Below are positions 32,596 through 38,715 of a stretch of 38,715 nt of DNA, piece by piece. A program made the position numbers and the translations under genes. Positions within the stretch are counted from its first letter, which is position 1; each line of letters opens with the position of its first letter. The stretch comes from Pseudomonadota bacterium. GTDB taxonomy: Bacteria > Pseudomonadota > Alphaproteobacteria > Rhizobiales > Xanthobacteraceae. The notes beneath the pieces were generated by a model. That model saw nothing but the letters and a program-made list of their open reading frames with translations. It was not told the DNA's origin and did not search any database. Location: the NCBI GenBank assembly GCA_023387695.1, contig JAEWHT010000179.1, positions 1-38,715 on the forward strand, in the 5' to 3' direction.

Positions 32596-32769
32596 ATGGC
32601 CGATTTGATCGTATTCCGGTGCCCCCAGACGGGCATGAATGTGCAAACGCATCTCGAGAAGCAGGAGGGCCGGGAAGGACGAAGCTTTGAGTCCTTCGCC
32701 TGTCCGGCGTGCACGCGACTGCACTTCATCGACCTCGCCTCCGGTCGGCCGATGAACCGGGACCGTTGA
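32596..32769 (+). CDS. 57-residue zinc-ribbon-like protein
   Basis: A short reading frame from ATG 32596 to TGA 32769. It begins MADLIVFRCPQTGMNVQTHL and continues to FACPACTRLHFIDLASGRPM. The two Cys motifs, CPQTG and CPAC, are separated by 26 residues and resemble a split zinc ribbon. I recall many small bradyrhizobial proteins of the form VFRCPxTGxxVQ...CPACxxLHFI, so I consider it real. Its size and single-domain nature leave function open; binding zinc and a partner protein is plausible. No strong ribosome site is seen. Confidence 0.72.
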   Translation: MADLIVFRCPQTGMNVQTHLEKQEGREGRSFESFACPACTRLHFIDLASGRPMNRDR

Positions 32770-32916
32770 GAGTCACATCGATCCAGTCGCCCTTGGTGGC
32801 ATGATGTCCGCAATATTACGGCACTGAATCCTGTTTACTGAATCGTCCTGTTTCGCCATTGATGACCATGTACCGACGTTCATTTTATTGTCACATTGCA
32901 GCATCCGGCCAGACGC

Positions 32917-33882
32917 ATGTTCTTCGACGCTCTCGCCCCCTCCTCGGCACTCCAGCTGACCCGGTTTACCGACATCGACGCGTTTCGACCGGCCGAGATG
33001 CTGGAGGATTCCCGGAGCATCCCGCTCGACGTTGCTAACTTCGCCGCGGCACGCGCGATCGTGAATCTGCCGGCCTGCCGCATCATATTGGCAAGGTCAT
33101 TCGCACGCATCCTGGAGAGCACCTATCGCGCGCCAGGCGGCATGGTGATCCTTCCGATGAGCGACGATCTGTGCGCCCGTTCGAGCGGCGTCGAGCTCGA
33201 CTCGCGTTTCGTCATCGCCTTGCGCGGCAGCCATCACTGTCATTTCGTCGAGCCCAAGATCAATCATCACGCGCTGATCATGTTCTCGCCCACGCTCAGG
33301 GATCGCGGCTGGTTCGATCGCCCCGACGGCTTGTCGTTTCGCATCGCCGACCCCGTAGCTCATCTCTACGCACGGCAACTCGTGCAGGACATCCTGCGGA
33401 CCGCATCGGTCGCGCCCCACTTGTTCGAGACCACCGAAGCCGCCGCTCATCTTCAGGAAGGTCTGTTGCTCGCCTTCGACGACCTGTTTCGAACGCATCC
33501 GTTGGCGGAACGCAGCGCCGCGAATGCAGGCGCGCGATCCGCGAAGCTCGTGCAGCGGATCGACGACTACGTCACGGCCTATCCAACGGCCCCGATCTAT
33601 ACGGCTGACCTCGCCGACGAATTCGGTGTGTCGATCCGGACCCTCGGCGGCGCGGTGGCCAAGGTGCGAGGGATGAGCCTGCATCAATACATCCGCCTGA
33701 AACGGCTCTGGGCCACCCGCGCGCAGCTTCTCAGGAGCGGTGGAGCTTCAGTCGCCTCGTGCGCACGTGCCCAGGGCTTCCATCACCTCGGCGAGTTTGC
33801 TGCCGCCTATCGCGCGACTTTCCACGAGTCGCCCTCGGACACACTGGCGCGAGCCCGGCAAGCCCGGCTTGCTGCGAACTAA
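32917..33882 (+). CDS. AraC-family transcriptional regulator
   Basis: A 321-residue regulator. The N-terminal 200 residues form a sensing domain of the AraC-binding-domain-like type (with APGGMVILPMSDDLCARSSG and HHALIMFSP). The C-terminal double helix-turn-helix covers about 225-315: first TADLADEFGVSIRTLGGAVAKVRGMSLHQYIRLKRL, second VASCARAQGFHHLGEFAAAYRATFHESPSDTL. The start is uncertain: ATG 32917 is preferred, TTG 32896 is possible, and neither has a good ribosome site. It is an isolated gene; its target is unknown, since the nearest genes are a zinc-ribbon protein and a tRNA. Confidence 0.9.
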   Translation: MFFDALAPSSALQLTRFTDIDAFRPAEMLEDSRSIPLDVANFAAARAIVNLPACRIILARSFARILESTYRAPGGMVILPMSDDLCARSSGVELDSRFVIALRGSHHCHFVEPKINHHALIMFSPTLRDRGWFDRPDGLSFRIADPVAHLYARQLVQDILRTASVAPHLFETTEAAAHLQEGLLLAFDDLFRTHPLAERSAANAGARSAKLVQRIDDYVTAYPTAPIYTADLADEFGVSIRTLGGAVAKVRGMSLHQYIRLKRLWATRAQLLRSGGASVASCARAQGFHHLGEFAAAYRATFHESPSDTLARARQARLAAN

Positions 33883-33930
33883 CGCATAGCCGCAATAAGA
33901 CTTGGCTGTTCGCGGCTCTCAGCCGACGAA

Positions 33931-34007
33931 TGGCGCGCTCGGAAGGATTCGAACCTCCGACCCTCGGAATCGAAATCCGATGCTCTATCCAGCTGAGCTA
34001 CGAGCGC
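33931..34007 (-). tRNA. tRNA-Arg (anticodon TCG)
   Basis: Reading the minus strand, the acceptor GCGCTCG pairs with CGAGCGC, followed by discriminator G and an encoded CCA. The D arm (GCTC...GAGC), anticodon stem TCGGA/TCCGA with loop TTTCGAT, variable loop GGGTC and T arm GGAGG-TTCGAAT-CCTTC are all present. The anticodon TCG lies at plus-strand 33971-33973. No integrase or duplicated 3' end indicates use as an attachment site. Confidence 0.97.
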
Positions 34008-34118
34008 CCTGACCCAGGTTTTGGGTCGCCACCGAAGCGCCACGGTCGTAGGCCGGCAGGCCAGCCCATGGACGACGTTCGGATCGGCTCGAATTAGCAG
34101 AGAGGCGGGACAATAAAA

Positions 34119-34153
34119 AGCCCTCCCCGCCTCGTTTCGAGGCGGCTAAGGGC
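34119..34153 (-). terminator. Rho-independent terminator for the gene at 34180
   Basis: On the minus strand, GCCCT and a longer CCGCCTCG/CGAGGCGG stem (34127-34134 with 34138-34145, loop of three A) close with AGGGC and run into TTTTTATT (34112-34118). It lies about 25 bases after the stop. Confidence 0.8.
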
Positions 34154-34193
34154 ACTCTCACCAAGTGGTGAGGGCACTCTCACCAAGTGGTGT
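34150..34193. repeat. Tandem 22-bp duplication at a gene end
   Basis: gggcactctcaccaagtggt occurs at 34150-34169 and again at 34172-34191 with a 22-base period. Each copy contains the palindrome CACCA-AG-TGGTG. The stop codon of the minus-strand gene lies in the copy nearest it. Confidence 0.85.
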
Positions 34194-34680
34194 TGAAAAG
34201 GCCAGTATGCGGCTGTTGTGCCACCAGCATCATCGGCTGGCCGCGCTGCGGCGCCGGATGGGTCCGGGCCACCTTGCGCTTGGGCTGAGCCGGCATTTGA
34301 ACCTGCGGGGTCTGGGCCTGCGCAACCTGAGCCTGTGGCTTCGCATCTGACTTGGCGTCGGCCTTCGGCGTGAACTGGGCAAATGTCTCGCGCACCCGCG
34401 CCTTCGCAGAGATGTCGGCCAGCGGATCCGCCTGCGCGGCTGGCTGGGGCGCCGCGACGGAAGCGGTCTTTACCGCGCGAGCGGAAATCGTCGGCTGGTT
34501 GGTGTCGAGCACGACGCGTTCAGGCAAATGGCGGTCAGACCGGATCCGGATCAAAGGCTGGTCGTAGCTGGCAACCCCAACGGCCTGCGCAACCGGCGAT
34601 GTCGGCCAAACGAAGTCGGCCGCAAACAACAGTGCGAGCAGCGCTCCACCGACGAACATGAAATACCGGAAGATGGGCAT
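34180..34680 (-). CDS. Membrane-anchored Ala/Gln/Pro-rich protein
   Basis: A 166-residue protein with one N-terminal transmembrane helix (about 5-25, YFMFVGGALLALLFAADFVWP). Then comes a short conserved-looking stretch DQPLIRIRSDRHLPERVVLDTNQPT and a low-complexity Ala/Gln/Lys/Pro-rich region with QAQVAQAQTPQVQMP and a basic patch (KRKVARTHPAPQRG). I recall proteins with RIRSxRxxPERVVxDT in bradyrhizobia but know no function. The upstream region to 34840 is non-coding. The 3' end lies within a tandem 22-bp duplication. Confidence 0.75.
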   Translation of the reverse strand: MPIFRYFMFVGGALLALLFAADFVWPTSPVAQAVGVASYDQPLIRIRSDRHLPERVVLDTNQPTISARAVKTASVAAPQPAAQADPLADISAKARVRETFAQFTPKADAKSDAKPQAQVAQAQTPQVQMPAQPKRKVARTHPAPQRGQPMMLVAQQPHTGLFNTTW

Positions 34681-34840
34681 GGGACACGCTCCGCCCCCCG
34701 CGACCCCGCGTGGGCTCTTCGCCTTAACCGGCGATCTCCTAATTGGTTCCTGCGTCCAGCCTTTGGTTCAAATGGCGACGCCAAGATTTTTGGCCAAGGC
34801 ACAAGGACGGTAACTTTTCCGCTAGCGCGGAGCCTGGCCT

Positions 34841-35395
34841 TCAGGCGCGCCGCGCTGTGACCAGCGAACACTTCGCCTGATCAGCATTCACGTTGACGAA
34901 TCCGACGGGGACGCGCGCAAAGGTCCTGCGGCTCTTCATGCTGACGGTGTCGGCAAGCACGCGGCTGCGATCGGTTAAATGGCTACCGTCGCGTCGCGTG
35001 AAGGCGCAGACGATCTCGACATCCTTTACGGCATAGTCGTTGTCATTTCGCACGGTGAAGGTGACGAGCGCCTTCGAGCCGAGTCCGCCCCGACGCCAAG
35101 TCTGCGACGAGATCTTCATCCGGTCGAGCCCGGCGGCCTCCGCAGCGGAGGTATCTGGTGCGGTTGTCGGTGGAGTTGGATCGACGCTTGCCAGCGCCAA
35201 ATTCACCGGCTCGATTTGTGCGACGTTGCCCTCGGAGACCGGCACCAACAGCCAGACGGCCCCGCCAACGACGACCGCGGCCAGAACCCACAAGACGCCT
35301 CGATTGAACCAGCCGCTTGCAGGCCCAATCCGCGGCGGCCCCTCGCCATTCCTGACGAAGCTTCCCAGTCCGTCCCGGCCAAGCCCTGCGTTCAT
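34841..35395 (-). CDS. Membrane-anchored protein with FxLYD-like domain
   Basis: A 184-residue protein. A cytoplasmic N-terminus of about 30 residues precedes one transmembrane helix (GVLWVLAAVVVGGAVWLLVPV), followed by a Pro/Thr-rich linker and a periplasmic domain from about 95 (ISSQTWRRGGLGSKALVTFTVRNDNDYAVKDVEIVCAF). The pattern of a strand, ND and VKDVEIxC resembles FxLYD/DUF-type beta-sandwich domains involved in protein contact. The ATG at 35395 is preferred; a start at 35422 would add nine residues. It is divergent from the VOC gene at 35548. Function unknown. Confidence 0.75.
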   Translation of the reverse strand: MNAGLGRDGLGSFVRNGEGPPRIGPASGWFNRGVLWVLAAVVVGGAVWLLVPVSEGNVAQIEPVNLALASVDPTPPTTAPDTSAAEAAGLDRMKISSQTWRRGGLGSKALVTFTVRNDNDYAVKDVEIVCAFTRRDGSHLTDRSRVLADTVSMKSRRTFARVPVGFVNVNADQAKCSLVTARRA

Positions 35396-35547
35396 GGGTG
35401 CGTCACTCGCCTCGACTCTCAATCCGTGAGACGAACTTAGGTTCCCGCAACCGCGCGAATCTCAGCTAGGAGCCATGGTAGCGATCGTCGATCGGGATCG
35501 CTAACATGCGCTGCAACATCGCAAAGATCCGATCGGGAGGATTTGAA

Positions 35548-35934
35548 ATGCCATTCGCCGTCACCTGGGATCACGTCCATCTGCGCAGCCCCGATCCGGA
35601 AGGGACTGCGGCCTGGCTGCGGGATATCCTCGGCGGCCAGGTCGTGCACGCGCCTGGACGCATCGATGTGAACCTTGGCGGCGCAAGGATCTTCATCGCG
35701 TCGCTGGAAGGCGACAGTGCCGTCAGCCCACCGCCGCCGCACCCCCATCAGGGCCTCGATCATTTCGGGCTCACGGTAAAAGACATCGACGCCGTCGCGG
35801 CCGAGATCAAGGCCAAGGGCGTGACGTTCACGCGCGAGCCGACCACGATCCGCCCAGGCGTCCGCATCTGCTTCATCCGCGGCCCCGAAGGCATCTCCAT
35901 CGAGCTGCTCGAGCGCGACAAGAAGTACACGTGA
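35548..35934 (+). CDS. VOC-family protein (glyoxalase/dioxygenase fold)
   Basis: A 128-residue single-unit vicinal-oxygen-chelate protein. Likely metal ligands are His in TWDHVHLRS, His in GLDHFGLTV and Glu in SIELLERD. The paired beta-alpha-beta modules are complete, so the protein probably works as a dimer. The start ATG has gggagg 6 bases upstream. Family members include glyoxalase I, epimerases and resistance proteins; nothing here selects one. It stands apart from the aromatic island at 6070-14154. Confidence 0.87.
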   Translation: MPFAVTWDHVHLRSPDPEGTAAWLRDILGGQVVHAPGRIDVNLGGARIFIASLEGDSAVSPPPPHPHQGLDHFGLTVKDIDAVAAEIKAKGVTFTREPTTIRPGVRICFIRGPEGISIELLERDKKYT

Positions 35935-35952
35935 GGCGAGTTCGCCGCCGCG

Positions 35953-36450
35953 CTAGGTCATGCTACCGGGCATAAAGCAGCGGATCGTGACGCCCATGTA
36001 GCCGTAGATCGGCCAAACCATCGTGCGTCCGACCCGGTTGGGCTCCGAGATCACGGCCTCTTCCGGCACGTCGACCCAGACGAGTTCCTGCTCCCTGCCC
36101 TCGATGACGTAGCCGAGGCGCGGGATGCGGACGCGATAATGCCCGTCCTTGCTTTCCCAATCGGAGTCCGAAATCGCCGAACCGTCGGCATCGGAGCAAC
36201 ATGGCCCCTTGCCGCTGCGCAAGCCGTCGAACCAGGCTTTGAGATCGGCGCCGGTATTGACGAACTGGCCACGATCGCGTGCGTGCCCGAAAGGGGTAAT
36301 CAGCGCGATCAGCGTCAGCGTGCACGCAAGACTTGCTGACCTTCGCCACCGTGTAGGACGTTCAATCAGTCGTCGTTGTGTTTCACAAATCGTGGGACGC
36401 GCACTGCACAGTCGCGGCTCATGGCCGCCGGAATCGATCCAGTTGCTCAC
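35953..36450 (-). CDS. Exported hypothetical protein with conserved C-terminus
   Basis: A 165-residue protein beginning at GTG 36450. A basic stretch and hydrophobic segment (RRSASLACTLTLIALITPFGHA, about 36-57) look like a signal sequence with an unusually long N-region. The mature part has LKAWFDGLRSGKGPCCSDADGSAISDSDWESKDGHYRVRI and ends NRVGRTMVWPIYGYMGVTIRCFMPGSMT. I recall this pair of motifs from many bradyrhizobial proteins of unknown role. The start is uncertain because no closer start codon exists before the signal; a ggag lies 13 bases upstream of the GTG. Confidence 0.75.
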   Translation of the reverse strand: MSNWIDSGGHEPRLCSARPTICETQRRLIERPTRWRRSASLACTLTLIALITPFGHARDRGQFVNTGADLKAWFDGLRSGKGPCCSDADGSAISDSDWESKDGHYRVRIPRLGYVIEGREQELVWVDVPEEAVISEPNRVGRTMVWPIYGYMGVTIRCFMPGSMT

Positions 36451-36714
36451 GTTTGTCTTGCTCCAGCACCCCGCGGCCAGTGCAACAATGGTTATGCATT
36501 TCGCGGGCCAACTCTGATTCGCAACGACTGGCCTCGCTGCATGATGAGACCGTCATATCTACGTCACAGACAAGCCGGGACGACTACGGTCCGCAGTACC
36601 AACATGGGACATGCCCCGCAGGCGAAACTGCCGCGTTGCGCGAGAGGTTGCGCTTTGGCATAAAAGCTTCACCGGTTACGCCGTTGGGCGATGGCGGCCG
36701 GCCGACGGGACGTT

Positions 36715-37068
36715 ATGAAGAACGGCCTCTATTCGATCCACGTGAACCTGCTCGATGGTCGAACAGGCAAGGGCAGCGGCGTGATTCTTTTTCGCGACGG
36801 CAAGATCCTTGGCGGCGATGCCTACCTCTATTACACCGGCAGTTACGTGGTGAAGGACGACCACACCTTCAAAGGCGAGGTGCTGGTGCAACGTCACACC
36901 TCGCCGCGCGGCGATGACAACCCATTGTTCGGCGGTCCCGCCCCTGTCGGCATTGGTGTCAGCGGCACCTACACCGATACCCGCGCAGAAATGACCGGAA
37001 CGGCACTGGTCGGCAAGGCCAGCCTGATTTTTGGCGCAACCCTGCACAAGCTCGCAGAGGCGGACTAG
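36715..37068 (+). CDS. GrlR-family protein
   Basis: A 117-residue protein matching the GrlR fold pattern: NGLYSIHVNLLDGRTGKGSGVILFRDGKILGGDAYLYYTGSY, with the family's GGDxxYYYxGxY-like motif, then GTYTDTRAEMTGTAL. GrlR in enteropathogenic E. coli binds and inhibits GrlA, a type III secretion activator. No GrlA or secretion genes are in the window, so the bradyrhizobial protein probably has another partner. The ATG at 36715 gives the standard N-terminus; an upstream ATG at 36691 adds eight residues. Confidence 0.8.
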   Translation: MKNGLYSIHVNLLDGRTGKGSGVILFRDGKILGGDAYLYYTGSYVVKDDHTFKGEVLVQRHTSPRGDDNPLFGGPAPVGIGVSGTYTDTRAEMTGTALVGKASLIFGATLHKLAEAD

Positions 37069-37076
37069 CAACAGAC

Positions 37077-38715
37077 TTATTCGGCCGCCTGCTCCAGCGG
37101 CGCCGTGCGCGGCAGGATCATCTGGATGCGCGTGCCTTCGCCCGGTTCAGAATCGAGGTCGAGCCGCCCGCCGAGCCTGTTCGTGACGATGCTGTAAACG
37201 ATGTGCAGCCCGAGACCGGTGCCGCCTTGATCGCGCCGCGTCGTGAAAAACGGATCGAAGGCGCGACGGCGCACGTCGAGGCTCATGCCGCAGCCGTTGT
37301 CGGAGACGATGACCTCGACATTGTCCTTGCCGGACTCGCGCACCTGGATGTCGATGATCCCCGGACGTCCATCCGGGAAAGCATGCGCCACCGAGTTCAG
37401 GAACAGATTGGTCAGCACCTGACCATACGGGCCAGGATAGCTGTTCATGGTCAGATTGGGCTGGCACTCGACGTTGAGCGTCAGGTTCTGCTTGCGCAGG
37501 CCCGGACGCAGGCTCATCACCACTTGCTCCGTCAGATCTGCGAGATCGAAGCTGCGCTGGTCCGAATAGTTGCGGTCGGCCGCGACCTGCTTGAACGACT
37601 GAATAAGTTCGGCGGCGCGGTTGAGGTTGGAGACGAGCTGCGCGGACGCGTCGCGACTGGTGTTGAGGTAATCGTTGAGTGTCGAACGGCGAAGCTCGCC
37701 ACGCTCGACCTCGGCGCTGAACATCGCCGTTTTTCGCTCCAGCGCAGAGGCGACGGTCAGGCTGATGCCGACGGGATTGTTGACCTCATGCGCCACGCCA
37801 GCAACGAGGCGGCCGAGCGCGGCCAGCTTCTCCGCCTCGATCAGCGAGGCCTGGGTCTCGCGCAGATTGCGCAGCGCGGTCTCGGCGGAATCCTTGGCTT
37901 TCCGCATCTCCTGCTCACCGCGCTTGCGCTCGCCGATGTCGAGCGCCACCGTGACGATCCGCTCGATCTCGCCCTCGGCATCGAGCAACGGCAGCTTGTT
38001 GACCAGCCATTGCCGCATATTGCCGGAGGAGTCCTTGTACTCCTCTTCGTAGAAGCCGAGACCCTTTCGCAAATTGAGCACGCGCTTGTCGTTCTCGTCG
38101 GTCTTGGCTGCACCGTAGCGTGACATCAAGTCGGCGGTGGTGCGGCCGAGCGCATCTCCGGGCTCGATGCCGAAGATGCCGGCCATGTAGCGGTTCATCA
38201 GCACGTAGCGGAGGTCGCGGTCCTTGACGTTGATGACGGCGGGCACGGTATCAATAACCTGCTGCAGCAGGCGCCGGCCTTCGGCGATGGCGTCTTCCGC
38301 CCGCTTCTGGTCGGTGATGTCACGCAGCGTACCCTCGTAACGGACGATCGTGCCCTGCTCGTCGCGTACCCCGGTTGCGCTATCGGAGAGCCAGAGGATG
38401 TTGCCGCTGCGCTGACGCACCTGGTACTCGAACTCGCGCACGATACCGTCGCGGTGCATCAGACGCTGGTATTCCTCGCGCGCCTCCGGATGGACGTAGA
38501 TCGTGTGGGCGATGTCGTTGATGCTGTCGATCAGGTGCTGCGGGCTGTCATAGCCCATCATCCGCGCCAATGCCGGGTTGGCGTTGAGGAGATCGCCGGA
38601 CGGCGTCGTCACATAGATTCCATCAACCGAGCCCTCGAACAGCTTGCGATAGCTTTCTTCAGCCAGCCGCTGCTCGGTAAGCGCGCGCACCGCGGCCTCA
38701 CGCGCGGTATCAGCC
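37077..38715 (-). CDS. PAS-domain sensor histidine kinase, N-terminus beyond window
   Basis: The frame is open at the right edge, so only the C-terminal 545 or so residues are seen. In order: a PAS domain (YRKLFEGSVDGIYVTTPSGDLLNANPALARMMGYD) with its PAC segment ending in EGTLRDITDQKRAE, a second PAS/PAC (VIDTVPAVINVKDRDLRYVLMN to ALDIGERKRGEQ), a coiled linker, HisKA with the acceptor His in VAGVAHEVNNPVGI, and the ATPase domain with NLFLNSVAHAF, VSDNGCGMS, FDPFFTT and GTGLGLHIVY. The HEVNNP form places it in the NtrB/DctB-like kinase group. More PAS or input domains are likely upstream. The cognate regulator is not in the window. Confidence 0.93.
   Translation of the reverse strand, partial: ADTAREAAVRALTEQRLAEESYRKLFEGSVDGIYVTTPSGDLLNANPALARMMGYDSPQHLIDSINDIAHTIYVHPEAREEYQRLMHRDGIVREFEYQVRQRSGNILWLSDSATGVRDEQGTIVRYEGTLRDITDQKRAEDAIAEGRRLLQQVIDTVPAVINVKDRDLRYVLMNRYMAGIFGIEPGDALGRTTADLMSRYGAAKTDENDKRVLNLRKGLGFYEEEYKDSSGNMRQWLVNKLPLLDAEGEIERIVTVALDIGERKRGEQEMRKAKDSAETALRNLRETQASLIEAEKLAALGRLVAGVAHEVNNPVGISLTVASALERKTAMFSAEVERGELRRSTLNDYLNTSRDASAQLVSNLNRAAELIQSFKQVAADRNYSDQRSFDLADLTEQVVMSLRPGLRKQNLTLNVECQPNLTMNSYPGPYGQVLTNLFLNSVAHAFPDGRPGIIDIQVRESGKDNVEVIVSDNGCGMSLDVRRRAFDPFFTTRRDQGGTGLGLHIVYSIVTNRLGGRLDLDSEPGEGTRIQMILPRTAPLEQAAE

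Noticed and set aside
33931..34007. tRNA-Arg as an integration site of a genomic island
   Set aside because: No integrase is nearby and no duplicated tRNA 3' end was seen in the window; the flanking genes look like ordinary chromosome.

Overview
The window is a GC-rich alphaproteobacterial chromosome segment, most likely from Bradyrhizobium or a close relative. The evidence is codon usage, several small proteins I recognise as typical of Bradyrhizobium, and at least four dispersed intergenic repeat types that I recall from that group (19126-19228, 20331-20470, about 20520-21005, 21085-21227). That placement rests on memory, not on a search. No phage, insertion sequence, CRISPR array or rRNA was seen. 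One tRNA (Arg, anticodon TCG) is present.

Layout. 1-2398 is the end of a sugar-acid operon: an enolase-superfamily dehydratase (truncated by the window edge), a 5-keto-gluconate reductase (IdnO type) and L-idonate 5-dehydrogenase (IdnD). 2395-5052 holds a small periplasmic protein divergent from a NarL-type histidine kinase/response regulator pair that overlaps by 4 bases. After a secreted metallo-beta-lactamase-fold hydrolase comes an aromatic-catabolism island (6070-14154): extradiol dioxygenase, IclR regulator, cytochrome P450, two branched-chain-amino-acid-type ABC binding proteins without their permeases, an MhpA-like flavin hydroxylase and a fumarylacetoacetate-hydrolase-family enzyme. 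The likely logic is uptake, hydroxylation, ring cleavage and C-C hydrolysis of a phenolic compound. The substrate is not determined.

14157-19125 carries a membrane protein with a repeated heptamer in its promoter, an ArsR/SRPBCC pair with a clear double operator, a serine hydrolase, an SDR protein lacking catalytic residues, and an acetyltransferase. 19126-21390 is dominated by repeats and two small genes. 21391-28716 carries housekeeping and stress functions: a secreted nucleotide-pyrophosphatase-like phosphatase, 1-Cys peroxiredoxin, DUF2177 membrane protein, a chemoreceptor and a DNA photolyase. 28785-37068 is mostly small or poorly characterised genes: a histone-H1-like Lys/Ala protein, a protein with a SHELFE motif, a DMT exporter, a ClpP-like secreted protein, short secreted peptides, a 57-residue zinc-ribbon protein, an AraC regulator, the tRNA, and a GrlR-family protein. 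The window ends inside a PAS-domain histidine kinase.

I did not find a clear new multi-gene system. The strongest unexplained signals are regulatory DNA (operators at 16080-16147, 15021-15119 and 10443-10486), the nested RNA-like stems in the repeat cluster, the SDR with a lost active site, and the ClpP-like Ser/His pair in a secreted protein.
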